A DNA stretch of 64,000 nucleotides from the NCBI GenBank assembly GCA_025267735.1, contig CM046300.1:34853322-34917321 (forward strand), written 5' to 3'. Numbering within the stretch: the first letter of the stretch is position 1; every line of letters starts with the position of its first letter. Positions 42,093-64,000 of the stretch are shown piece after piece. Source of the DNA: Mactra quadrangularis. Its lineage: Eukaryota > Mollusca > Bivalvia > Venerida > Mactridae. Under the pieces are notes generated by a model. The model did not search any database. It was given only the letters and a program-made list of their open reading frames with translations, and was not told the DNA's origin. The position numbers and the translations under genes are program-made.

Positions 42093-42471
42093 CAGTACCC
42101 ACCAAAAGTCTGGAGACATTTTCAAATTCTAGGCCTGCTGAATAACTTTTATCAAAAGTTTGATAACTGTTTATTTTGAAATGCTTTGTAGTTTAGCATT
42201 GTTTATTTGGTTATTATTATTATTATTATGGCTGAGACTGCAAAAATAGCATAATAATTATATTATGGAAAATAATTACGATAAACAAGGTTTAGGAGTC
42301 TTCTGGATGTCAGATGCTAAATCTTATAAATGTGTTGCATTCATGCAATTTGTTTTCATTTTATCATAAACTATACTTAAATATATTGAAAATATTGATT
42401 CAGCGAAAAAGTCATAAAAATTCAAGAATTGTTGTAAATTTCTTTTGTCTCCAAACTTTTGGTGGGTACTG
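42093..42471. mobile_element. Tc1-like MITE, 379 bp
   Basis: Ends CAGTACCCACCAAAAGTCTGG and its inverted copy (about 27 bp, one or two mismatches), with TA on both sides. The CAGT..CCAAAAGT.TGGA pattern is a Tc1-type end. The interior is non-coding; it contains (TTA)n at 42208-42226. Confidence 0.85.
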
Positions 42472-42529
42472 TATACATATGTTTCATTTTTGTACCCACC
42501 CCGACACAATTATTATATGAACTTATGCA

Positions 42530-43190
42530 AGAGCTCCCCGATTAGCCAGAGGCTAAAAAATCGGGGAGCTCTACGATTAAATGGTATACTCCACGTTCTG
42601 TTACGCTTCCTTACGAAACCAGCACGTTTTGTTGCGCTCTACTGCGCTTTGCTACGATCGAACCCACGATTTGCATCACGTTCTGTTACGCTTTGTTGCG
42701 ATCAACACGATTGGCTTCCGCGTTCCACCACGTTCCGTTACGTCCTGTTAAGATCTCCCACGACAAAGCCGCTTTGTTGCGATCTCCTGCGATTGGACCT
42801 ACGATTTGAGACAAATGACCACGTTTTACGTCACGATTTGATATTTAAACAAGAAATAATTCTTTCCCAGCGACGAGGGATGAAAAAATGTGTCCACGCT
42901 GGTCCCGATCTGTTGCGATTGTACTCCACGTTCTGTTACGTTCTGTTACGTTTTGTTACGCTTTGGTACGTTCCGTTACGTTTTGTTACGAAGGCCACGC
43001 TCTGTCACGATTAGAAAATGAATCGGGGCAATCGTGGTGAAATTTAAGTTTGATTTAAAATCTGTCCCGATGCCCACGATGTCCCCGATTCAACCACGTT
43101 CCGTTACGCTCCCCCACGATCACCCCTATTCGACTACACGCTCTGTTACGTTCGTCACGATGCTCTGGAATCGGGGACATCGTGGTAATT
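42530..43190. repeat. 10-bp-period array (ACGTTCTGTT-like) opened by a CCCCGATT hairpin
   Basis: It opens with a hairpin at 42530-42572 (GAGCTCCCCGATT / AATCGGGGAGCTC). From 42591 on, ACG.T.TGTT-type units follow at about 10-bp spacing: ACGTTCTGTT, ACGCTTTGTT, ACGTTTTGTT, ACGTTCCGTT. These are interspersed with CCACGAT and CCCCGATT words, the latter also present inverted (43015-43095). It differs sharply from the AT-rich DNA around it. A long + frame crosses it but is compositionally artificial. Function unknown. Confidence 0.75.
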
Positions 43191-44457
43191 GTGGCCAGAT
43201 GTAAACCTAGCATTACAGTGAATTTAATTGCAAAAAAAAATCTCGTAACATTTCTATGTAAAGGACTACTGGATGCTATATCTCAAATTGGGTTAAAGCC
43301 AAGAGTGGTCAGCACGGTCCCGACCCTTCAAAGACGCTGCATAATACTTGTACATAAACGTATATGATAATGAATGCAGCCTAACCAGCATCGGTAATGT
43401 ACATGTTTATAATACATTAATGTCTTTGATAGATTTGGATCATACCGACCACCTTTGATTTGGCCTCCATACCGACGACAGCTAATGGACTCCAAAAAAT
43501 GGAGTAAACCAAAGGCTCGTTTTCGGGATTTTAGATAAAACTATCAAATAAAAGTTTTCAGTTTTCTAGCTGCATTCAAATTGATGGTAAGCAATAGTAC
43601 GCGCTAACATATTCATGTATTATAAGATGTTAATTGGTGCCATTCATGAAAGCAATACCATACATTTATATGTGTGTATAATCTGTTGAATCGACAAATT
43701 CATAATGGAGAGACTAGCTCGAAACTGATTTTGGATAAAAAAATCTGCAATTTGCCTGTTTAGTTTACAGTTTTAGAAAGCTATATACATGTACAGTACG
43801 CGTGGTTCCCCTAAATTAGTAATTGACATGTATGACTTGATTTTTTAACGTTTTCAATACTAGGCATTACATTGTATTATTTTAATTAAAATAATGTTTT
43901 GCAACTATTATTTATGAAGATTTACATACATAAATGTAACTTGTAATTATTTTTTCTTAACATTTGCCTGAATTTTTAGACATTTTACAAATTGTCTATT
44001 TTACAAATTGCTTGTAGCATATTGACTCGGAACTATGCCGGCCACATATAATGTCGGCACTTTGATTGCTGAAAATTCATACAAAATACAATATTGATAA
44101 CAAAATATGTACGTACCTCACCATGTAACAAAATCCTTACATTTTTGTTTTTACTTAATATACAATATTTACAACATATTGTATTGTTATAAGTATCAAC
44201 TGGTCAAGTACCTTTCTGTCTGACCTTTCATTTTTATGGTCGATTAAACATGCAGATCAGTGTATTAACAATAAATTTTTGATTTTTATATCAGCTTAAT
44301 ATTGATATTTTAAGATATATTTAAAACACTAATCGATCCTGTATTCGTTTATAATTGGTTTATACAGTGACACCTCTACAAGACGGCCATCGAGTTGACT
44401 GTATGTGATTAATGAAGCACCTTAGTCAGTTATTTCCCCTTCTATACTTTTCAAATA
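43191..44457. other. No gene seen
   Basis: AT-rich sequence with no supported exon, RNA gene or transposon ends. Confidence 0.4.
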
Positions 44458-44724
44458 GGTAGGTCCAATTAGTTGGATTACTCGGATTTTACCCTTACTT
44501 TTCAATGTCAATTTGCCAAAATTAATCTTATATAACATTTTTTGTAAATCATTTAATTTGTTTGAAATTCGAGCTAAGTATTTTTAAGGTAAAGAACTAT
44601 CTGAATTTCAATACTTCTGTAAATATCTTCATTAACAAGAAAGATATTAGATGAAATATTTGTTATACCTACATAGGAATTATTTGATAAAATCCGAGGA
44701 TTCCAACAGTAAGGACCTACTTAC
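44458..44724. mobile_element. Small TIR element (MITE)
   Basis: Inverted ends related to AGGTAGGTCC, GTTGGA and TCGGATTTTA face each other over about 35 bp with several mismatches. The exact ends and the target site are not fixed. Confidence 0.55.
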
Positions 44725-44929
44725 CAATTGGATTGCTTCAGATTTTATCAGGGAAGATAACAGGATAAGGTCCCTAATTGTCTGTAATCGATTTTACATG
44801 GTTTAACGTCGTGTATAGACAAATAATGGTCAAAGTTCGACGACCAGCTTACCAAACCAAGCTATTATTGTCCGTTGTCAAAAACAATTTCTCACTCTTT
44901 CACAAGACCGTCAACGCCTCAATACATTG

Positions 44930-45080
44930 TTTAATTTGTTTTCCTTATTCATGAAGGAAATTTGACTAAATAGTCAAAAAAATTTCATGGAAGGGTATAA
45001 TCAGCATAGGTAAGACTCAAACCAGAAACTCTTTCGGGGCACTAGATTCGAAATACTGCGTGTAGCCTACTACGCCAAAA
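44930..45080 (-). mobile_element. tRNA-derived SINE family B, partial
   Basis: Contains TTCATGAAGGAAATTTGAC, ATTTCATGGAAGGGTATAAT, GACTCAAACCAG and GCACTAGATTCGAAATACTG, matching the head and middle of family B in minus orientation. Diverged. Confidence 0.7.
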
Positions 45081-45234
45081 AAACGGAGCTGTATTCAGAA
45101 GGTGACAAATGCTTGCAAGAATTCTTTTTATTGGAATACAAATCAGTGAGTGAGATGACTGCTGTCTAGGGAGATGATTGTCATTGGGAGGTGGTCGATA
45201 CGATAAGATTTGATTTTAAATGAAGTTCGTGTAT

Positions 45235-45412
45235 TTTGTCCATTATATCGCTGTAGAGCCACTGAGCATCGCAACATCGAGTTTCGTGCTACGTTTAGAA
45301 TCGGCGTTGCAACAAATAGGACAATTGCGATGTTTAGCGTTGATTGCGACATTTAGCATCTGTGTTGCGATATTTAGCGTCGATTGTTGCATTTAATGGC
45401 GCAACAATCGTG
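45235..45412. repeat. Degenerate 19-21-bp tandem repeat (TTGCGA.ATTTAGC)
   Basis: At least four successive units (TTGCGATGTTTAGCGTTGA, TTGCGACATTTAGCATCTGTG, TTGCGATATTTAGCGTCGA, TTGTTGCATTTA) lie at 45325-45400, with inverted relatives upstream (GCATCGCAACATCG). Non-coding. Confidence 0.65.
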
Positions 45413-45824
45413 ATATACTTTCATTCACTGTGGCGACTACTATTGCGCGGTGGTTATTATTCTAAGGTGGTCTCGTTAGTGAGATTTCGCTGTACATGTA
45501 CTATACATATTTCTCCTATCGTAACGTATTTTATGAAGAGAGATGGTTGTTGTTGAGAGCTGACAGATGTGGAGAGGAGGCAGTAAAATAGGTTTACTAG
45601 AACAATGTATACGTAGTATCAAATTTCTGATAGTATGGCGTTAGACTTTATTTGTCATAAATACTCGTAAGTGTTTGTATACCTACAGAGGTGACTCGAT
45701 CGTTGGCATGTCGTGGGTGAAATCTTTAAACTTAGGAAGACCCCCGAAAGTTGTTTATATGTCATTTCATTGTGTTTGACATTTTAAACTTCATTAAACA
45801 TGTAACTGTGAGTGACAAGAACTA

Positions 45825-47271
45825 CCCAGCAGGCACACGACGTTGATTCAACGTTGTTACAACGTTGAAAATGAGACAGTACGTTGATCAACTAATTTTA
45901 AACCACAAATAAATATTTTATCATCGGATGTTGATAACCGACGTTGAAACAACGTTGATAATGGTTGTAGATCTAGTATATTTTAAATTGTTTTCTTATT
46001 TCTTTATAATATTGCGATTATTTAGATGGTATATTATCTTCACCTCTAAGTATGCCCAAAATATTTTCCATTGACTATGAAATATAGAAACTGTTACTCT
46101 CTCACTATTTTGAATATTCTCTAACAAATATTCTAGAAAGTGCTTTTCGCGCGTTTAGAAACTGCGCATGCGTGACGCATTCAGAAACGCGCAGTGCTGA
46201 CCTCGACTTTCTAAAGCGCTGACGCAGATCTAGTCTAGTTCGAAGTTTGAAGGTATGTACAACGATATTATACTAACATACTATACTTGTCATTGTTCTG
46301 TTTATAGATATCATTTGTTTTTAACACCCACGACTGGTTTAAGAGTTGAAAAGCATGTGTGTGTTCAAGAAAGCCTTGTCGGCGCCATTTCGTCCCGATG
46401 TCATTCGACCCAATAGGCCAAATTGCACGGAGACGATTCGACCCCATGCCGATTTAACCTTATTTTGTAGAACAGACTGTTAGTGTGTAATTAAAATGAA
46501 GTGATCGCTGTTTTCTGTCCAAATATTAAGGGCTAAGAGTGAAGAAAATCAAACTGCAGCGAACCAGTATTATATTTGCATCATCTGTGTGCAAAGTTCT
46601 TTTTGTATTCTTATGATTCATATTTTTTATTTCAGAGTCAGTTTTACAGAATCACTAAGGAGCCACGAAGTGCAAAGTCAATGGAACCATAATGAAGTTT
46701 TTAAAATATGCCCCAGAAAGGTCTGGAGGTGGGGGCAGAAGAGACCAAGCTTAATATTTGTTACATATAGTTTTATACATAATAGTTTTTAGTTAAGTGT
46801 TTGCTAATTTGTATGGGTTAATGACCCATTCTCATTGACATAGTGATTAAATTGTAAAATTATTGGATCTTTTCTCATGTTTTTATTTGTCCATGTTATA
46901 CAGTTTTTCAGTCGGCAGATATCTAGATCAAATATATATCTAGATCAAACTCTGAAAAAGGGCTAAATACAGCTTATATTCAACCTCCTTCAACTATAGT
47001 TCAACTAAAACCAACCTTAGATCAACGTGGATTCGGCTATAAATCACCCTAATAACAACCAATTATCAACCAGATTTCAACCATCCTCCAACCTAATGAG
47101 CGTTGAAGTAACGTTGAATTAACCTTGTATCAACGTTGAACACAACGTTGAATCAACGTTGATATTTCAACGTTGGCACAACTTTCAAATCCTAAAATAA
47201 ATCCAACATAAAAACAACGTTGTGGTTCAACGTTGAAACAACGTTGTTTCAACGTCGGTTTGCCTGCTGGG
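45825..47271. mobile_element. TIR element with CCCAGCAGGCA ends and CAACGTTG words, 1.45 kb
   Basis: The 11-bp ends CCCAGCAGGCA/TGCCTGCTGGG are perfect and flanked by TA. Inside each end are many copies of the self-complementary word CAACGTTG (with GAA or TTC extensions), about 6 at the left and 10 or more at the right. The centre is AT-rich and non-coding. The shared CCCAGC end links it to 39073-40703. Confidence 0.85.
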
Positions 47272-47397
47272 TAAGTATTGTTGTAACTGATTAAGTGTAT
47301 TTAAACACTGGTAACTGCATGCTACAAAGAGGTATGTTCATTCAAGACATTGGACTCGTCCTAAGCTCATCTAAGCATAAACTGCTCACGGTCAGTT

Positions 47398-47462
47398 ACA
47401 TTCGGAGTTCCTCGGCCATTCACGACGAATAATTCAATGAATGACCGAGGTGTTCCGAATGG
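47398..47462. repeat. Imperfect palindrome
   Basis: CATTCGGAGTTCCTCGGCCATTCA is followed after 15 bp by its inverted copy (about 20 of 24 positions match). It lies 130 bp past the CCCAGCAGGCA element. Possibly a foldback remnant. Confidence 0.65.
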
Positions 47463-47704
47463 TTCAGTTGATCGGCATTTGTCTGGACATGGTCAATCCT
47501 GTGTCGTTCGACAACGTTTTTAACCAACATACATCATAACCCCTGACTAATGTAGCAATAGTTTGTCAGAAATGCTTCTCGCCCGAAGCTTTTTTTCAAA
47601 GATGTTCGTTGCAGTCTATTTCATCCAGAAATTTGGGTTGTAACGTCAACCAAAAATATACATTTAAAGACATTATTATAAAAACCAAAGACCTATGTCT
47701 AAGT

Positions 47705-47731
47705 AAATTTATTTATTTATTTATTTATACT
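47705..47731. repeat. (TTTA)n microsatellite
   Basis: About six ATTT units in a row. Similar short simple repeats occur at 5668-5686 (CTAT) and 54236-54258 (AAT). Confidence 0.8.
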
Positions 47732-47799
47732 AGGTTTAACGCGGTGTCAAGACATTTCTTTAGGTTATATTACTATGCCCAACTCATCTAACCTAGCTT

Positions 47800-48020
47800 T
47801 ACTGGACACGTTTCTATAACTAGTACTCATGCACCTACCCTTTCATAAAGCCGGAAACTTCTCCATATACCTTATTAATGAAGGAAGATTGACATTAATG
47901 TCAAATTTTCATGGAAGGGTATAACTCCCCGGGTAGGGTTTGAACCCGTACATCCTTCGAGACCCTATATTCGAAATCCAGGCGCGCTAACAACTGTGCC
48001 GCCGACCCGGTGTCTCAGTA
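47800..48020 (-). mobile_element. tRNA-derived SINE, family B
   Basis: The best-preserved minus-strand copy. On the minus strand the head reads CCGGGTCGGCGGCACAGTTG, then TTAGCGCGCCTGG, and box B GGGTTCAAACCC. The body follows: GTTATACCCTTCCATGA, ATATGGAGAAGTTTCCGG, CTTTATGAAAGGGTAGG. Confidence 0.88.
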
Positions 48021-48029
48021 GAGCAATTC

Positions 48030-49550
48030 AGTGTCCCGCAGGATACTAGTGTTAAAACAGTGCGCTATAACAGTTGATTTATCTCCCATTAAAACCCCTC
48101 ATCTATTATGTTTTTATTTTCTGAAAGTTAGCAAAATATCTTGACCATATAATAATTCACGTATTGGCTGTTTAAATTTAAACATATTTATGTTTCATTG
48201 CACATAGAAATTTTATCAATGACGGTTTCAATATTTTCCATGTGTTATTCTATACCCTTAGTACGATGCTTTGACCGAATAACCACGAAATTATTACAAA
48301 TCAACACCAGTTTTATTTGTAAATAATTGCTTTATTTATATAACATACATCTGTGAAACTTTAATCAAAGCTGAATACAAGAAATTTATCGACCTACACA
48401 ATTCTTAATATTGTGTTGAAATGTAAATACAATGCAGCTATTTTTCCGTAAAATGATTATATGGCCATACTTGGTAATTTCATATAGAATATATCAACAA
48501 ATAATGATTTTATACCTATTTAAATCTGGTAAGCCATTTTCTGGAGATTTCCGAAAACAAACTTGGTACTAAGAATAATGTCTTCCAAGAATCATGACAG
48601 CGAAAGAGTTAAAGTATTGAGTCATACCAAACTTTCTTGACCATCTATGGTTTAAATCGTAGTACACTTTTTACTATAGGATTATGAAGGACCGATCTAG
48701 TTTAAGGCGCTTTTTGGAAAAAGTAATTCAATTATCAAATTTGTCCATAGTACATTTTGTAGATATTTCTATCCCAAATAATATGAATGTTTTTGCAAAA
48801 AAAAAAAAAAAATATGGCATTTTAGTCTGTTATGCGATTGAAGAACATGGGTATATGTTACTATAGACAAAGAACAAAAATAGGAAAAAATCTTTAAAAC
48901 GTCTGAATCATTCGTGTTTTTTCGAAAACTGATTAATTTAATCAAATTTGTCCATAGCACATCTTTTAGAAAATTTACTATTCTTTCTGATGGTGTATTA
49001 TTTTTTATTTTATAACTTTGTCTTCTTGGTCTGTTTTAAGGTTTTCTTACACTAGGGTCATTTTCTTTTCGTGTTTTTTTTCTCGCTCCGAAGATGTCCG
49101 ATGTTTCCCGAACTTAGCCGATTTCAGTGACGGACAATAATGAGCCGTTAATCCATATCATAACCCTATATATAAGCCTTGGTTTACATATATTATGTAT
49201 ATGTATATCTTATATTATTTAACCACTTGTAATTACTAAAATTTTAAATATTTTGACGTTGTATTTTTGGATACATGAATATGTAATAAATTTAAGATAC
49301 AGACTTTAACACCACAGTTATTTTATAGTTACAAATGTTTTACAGCCTTCTTACATAAAGTTTATAGTTTCTCTCAATAAAGTCTTTGAAGATTATCATT
49401 TATATTAGATATACGATCCATCAGTGATGCTGTTTTAGACCGTATTTTCAGTAACCAAAAACTCGATCGATAGGCTTACAACATGCATGCTATGTTTAGT
49501 GATTTATCAGTCCGTACAATTTGTCGCTGTTCCTGGATGGCGACATATAA
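48030..49550. other. No gene seen; weak internal duplication
   Basis: AT-rich. Segments at about 48700-48765 and 48905-48970 share AATCAAATTTGTCCATAG and flanking positions, a diverged duplication of about 207-bp spacing. No exon or transposon ends recognised. Confidence 0.4.
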
Positions 49551-49551
49551 T

Positions 49552-49990
49552 TTTAAAGTGTGGGGTTAAAACTTCATTTTAAAGTGTAGGGTTAAATTTT
49601 CATTTTAAAGTGTGGGGTTAAAACTTCATTTTTGAGTGTGGGGTAAAACTTCATTTTAAAGTGTGGGGTTAAAGCTTCATTTTAGAGTTTGCGGTTAAAA
49701 CTTCATTTTAAAGTGTAGGGTTAAAAATTTATTTTAAAGTGTGGGGTTAAAACTTCATTTTAGAGTTTGGGGTTAAAACTTCATTTTAAAGTGTGTGGTT
49801 AAAACTTCATTTTAGAGTTTTGGGTTAAAACTTCATTTTAAAGTGTTGGGTTAAATCTTCATTTTAGAGTTTGGGGTTAAAACTTCATTTTAAAGTGTGG
49901 GATAAAAACTTCATTTTAAAGTGTGGGTTAAAACTTCATTTTAAAGCGTAAGGTTAAAACTTTACTTTAATATGTGGGGATAAAACATCA
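49552..49990. repeat. 26-bp minisatellite, about 17 copies
   Basis: Unit AAAGTGTGGGGTTAAAACTTCATTTT with frequent single changes (AGAGTTTGGGGTTA, AAAGTGTAGGGTTA). It ends about 760 bp upstream of the VAP start codon. Confidence 0.93.
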
Positions 49991-50753
49991 CTTTTATGCT
50001 TGTTTCAATTACTAGAAAACATTTTTGGTCAATGTGTAATGTTAGAAAACAATTGAGTAAGTGATAATGATAAAACTATCGAAAAATTGTACACTTTGGA
50101 TAGTAAGTAAGATGGTTGTCTAATTCAGGTTTGTCCCAGGGTCTCCAGACACAGAGACACAATACCAACCTTGAGTCCATACCGAACAGTACACAAAAAT
50201 GATACTTTCTTCTTTTCTGCATTTCCTACAAGGCATACTTTGACTGATAAATAAAGAGTTTATATTATATTTATCATTAATTGATCAAAATTCTATGGGT
50301 TATATAAATGAATTATCCATAATTTCGACCAGTGTTACTACTAGCATGTATTTGTCTATGGTTTATACAAGAACTATTATGACCAATGTAACTATTTGAT
50401 AAAATGTTGCAAATATTGTTTATGCAAATTAGAAAGAGTTCCCATGTAAATCCAACAAAAACTATTTTTACATCAGTTTCAGAAGATTAAAAAAAATGTA
50501 TCGATGAAGATCTATCGGAAACAAATGCATAGGTTTAAAAGATTTAGGAGTCTTAACGGGTTCGACAGACCTCGAGTTAGTGTAAAACTTGTTAAGGGAG
50601 AAAACTCACTATTGGTACACTAATGTACGGACCGGTTGAACTTTAGTTGTTTACTACTTCCCGCGCATGCGCAATTACACGTCAAAGTGTCAGATGTGGA
50701 AATAATCAGATTTTATATTTCGACTCCACCTTGTGATAAAAGTACACAAAACT

Positions 50754-62882
<12,129 letters not shown>

Positions 62883-62921
62883 TAATAATATATACAAACT
62901 TTGGTTTGTTGCTTACATTTG

Positions 62922-63165
62922 TAGTTCAGCCTGGGCATACTGTACTTTCGTGGATTTTGTCTTGAAATGATTTCTACAATCATTCTCTTTCATTGCACTT
63001 AACCTGAATTAAGTAGGACAGTTGTCAGTCACTAATGGAAGTATGTGCCTAGTAACTGGTTACCGGTTAGTACAGAGGTTTTGCTTTTCCAGGTAGGATG
63101 GGTAGGTTGACTGACTACAATGGTATGACCTGTACAATATGATACCAAGCCAAAGCCAACCAAAA
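62922..63165 (+). mobile_element. tRNA-derived SINE family A, 5'-truncated
   Basis: Starts at the end of the head (CCTGGGCATACTGTACTTTCG), followed by GTCTTGAAATGATTTCTACA, AGGACAGTTGTCAGTC, AGTATGTGCCTAGTAACTGG, and a tail with CAATATGATACCAAGCC. It gives the longest 3' part of family A. VAP intron 3. Confidence 0.8.
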
Positions 63166-63683
63166 AATTAACTTTTTCCCCATTTTAATTTCAATCACTA
63201 TTTTACTCTTGAAAAAGACCTGTCCTTTTTAAAGGGTCTGCCCTTTTTTCCTCTAAAACTAAATAGTAGAAATAAACATTGCTATTACAGTTAAACCATT
63301 AAGGTTCTTGCCATGTACATTAAATCTTTCAAGCATTAAAATAGTTTGTCTGACCAAATAAATTATAAGACAGACATCTAGAGAATGTTTGCCAGCAATT
63401 TCTAGACTTGTCCTAAGAAGTAATAAACTTGCTGTCAATTTGAGAGGTAGATGTCAAAGAGTCTGATATTTATTCTTATTTATATCCTACACTGGCCTCC
63501 AAAAGTTTGTTAACGGTGCAATTAATGGTGTTCCTTACGCTAAGACATACAAGAGCACATCAAGGGTTGCCTGTAAGACTGTAGTAAGTGATTTGTGTTA
63601 AAGAATGAGTTATTACAGTCTTGCGGTTAACCCTCGACATGTCTTTGTACTGATTTGGACTGTATTTAAAAATGACTTGAGAG

Positions 63684-63860
63684 CTCGCCTGGCTAGCTTT
63701 GTTGGTAGCACACACTTCTACTGATTTAGGGGTAGTAGGTTTAATTCCTGGGTGGTTCATACTTTTGTGGAGTTTGGTCATGAAATCATTTCTTTGACCA
63801 TCCTCCCTCTTACCATTGATTCTAAATCATGTAGGACAGTAGGGTCCATTAACAGTCTGT
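63684..63860 (+). mobile_element. tRNA-derived SINE, family A
   Basis: Full head: GCCTGGCTAGCTTTGTTGG, TAGCACACACTTCTACTGAT, GGTTTAATTCCTGGG, then GTCATGAAATCATTTCTTTG and AATCATGTAGGACAG. The 3' part is lost. VAP intron 3. Confidence 0.85.
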
Positions 63861-63960
63861 TCACTGACTCTATTTCATGACACTAAGATTATACTAATTT
63901 AAATATCTACATGCACAGGCAATGTTTTAGTAAAAAAACTAGTGACAAGTATTATTTAAG

Positions 63961-64000
63961 CTTCCCAACTAGCTCAGTTGGTAGTGCAGTCTACTGATTG
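63961..64000 (+). mobile_element. tRNA-derived SINE family A, cut by window end
   Basis: Only the box A part is visible (CCCAACTAGCTCAGTTGGTAG, then TCTACTGATTG). Confidence 0.75.

Noticed and set aside
42445..43014. 189-codon + strand open frame
   Set aside because: It crosses the end of a Tc1-like MITE and then the 10-bp array; the translation only reflects the repeat words and has no splice or start context.

Overview
The window looks like nuclear DNA of an invertebrate animal, most likely a bivalve mollusc. Genes are split by introns with GT..AG boundaries, the sequence is AT-rich, and transposon remains are dense. There are several tRNA-derived SINE families, a C1q-domain gene of the kind greatly expanded in bivalves, and clear animal orthologues of a proteasome subunit and of VAP. 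The bivalve assignment is an inference from style and gene content; no species was identified.

Genes, left to right. (1) 1112-14187, + strand: the 3' part of an ankyrin-repeat gene, nine exons with matching phases, whose 5' end lies outside the window. (2) 7048-8350, - strand: a two-exon secreted C1q-domain gene nested in the largest intron of gene 1. (3) 16799-24474, - strand: a complete seven-exon proteasome beta-5 gene (PSMB5 type, 273 aa), convergent with gene 1. (4) 34821-36466, - strand: the last exon of an unrecognised gene, about 544 aa, disordered, with a cysteine cluster near its N-terminus. (5) 50754-62870, + strand: the first three coding exons of a VAP (VAPA/VAPB) gene with the MSP domain; the rest is beyond the window. 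The five genes show no operon-like organisation.

Most of the rest is mobile or tandemly repeated DNA. 1.2-6.2 kb and 10.6-11.8 kb hold TIR elements flanked by TA. 20.3-24.2 kb (PSMB5 intron 1) holds a hAT-like element and a 1.3-kb element with perfect 91-bp inverted ends. 25.1-32.5 kb is one 5'-truncated RT-RNase H non-LTR retrotransposon, bounded by a 12-bp target duplication and split by two DNA transposons; one is 4.4 kb and carries a 2-kb degenerate minisatellite. 39-47.3 kb holds two elements with shared TA/CCCAGC ends and different palindromic internal words, a 10-bp-period array, and several MITEs. The VAP introns hold a 31-bp array of about 74 copies that seems to have grown out of a SINE, and a 14-bp array.

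Exon coordinates were read by hand from splice signals and phase. Element boundaries were read from inverted ends and target duplications. Identities, divergence and family names were not computed or searched.
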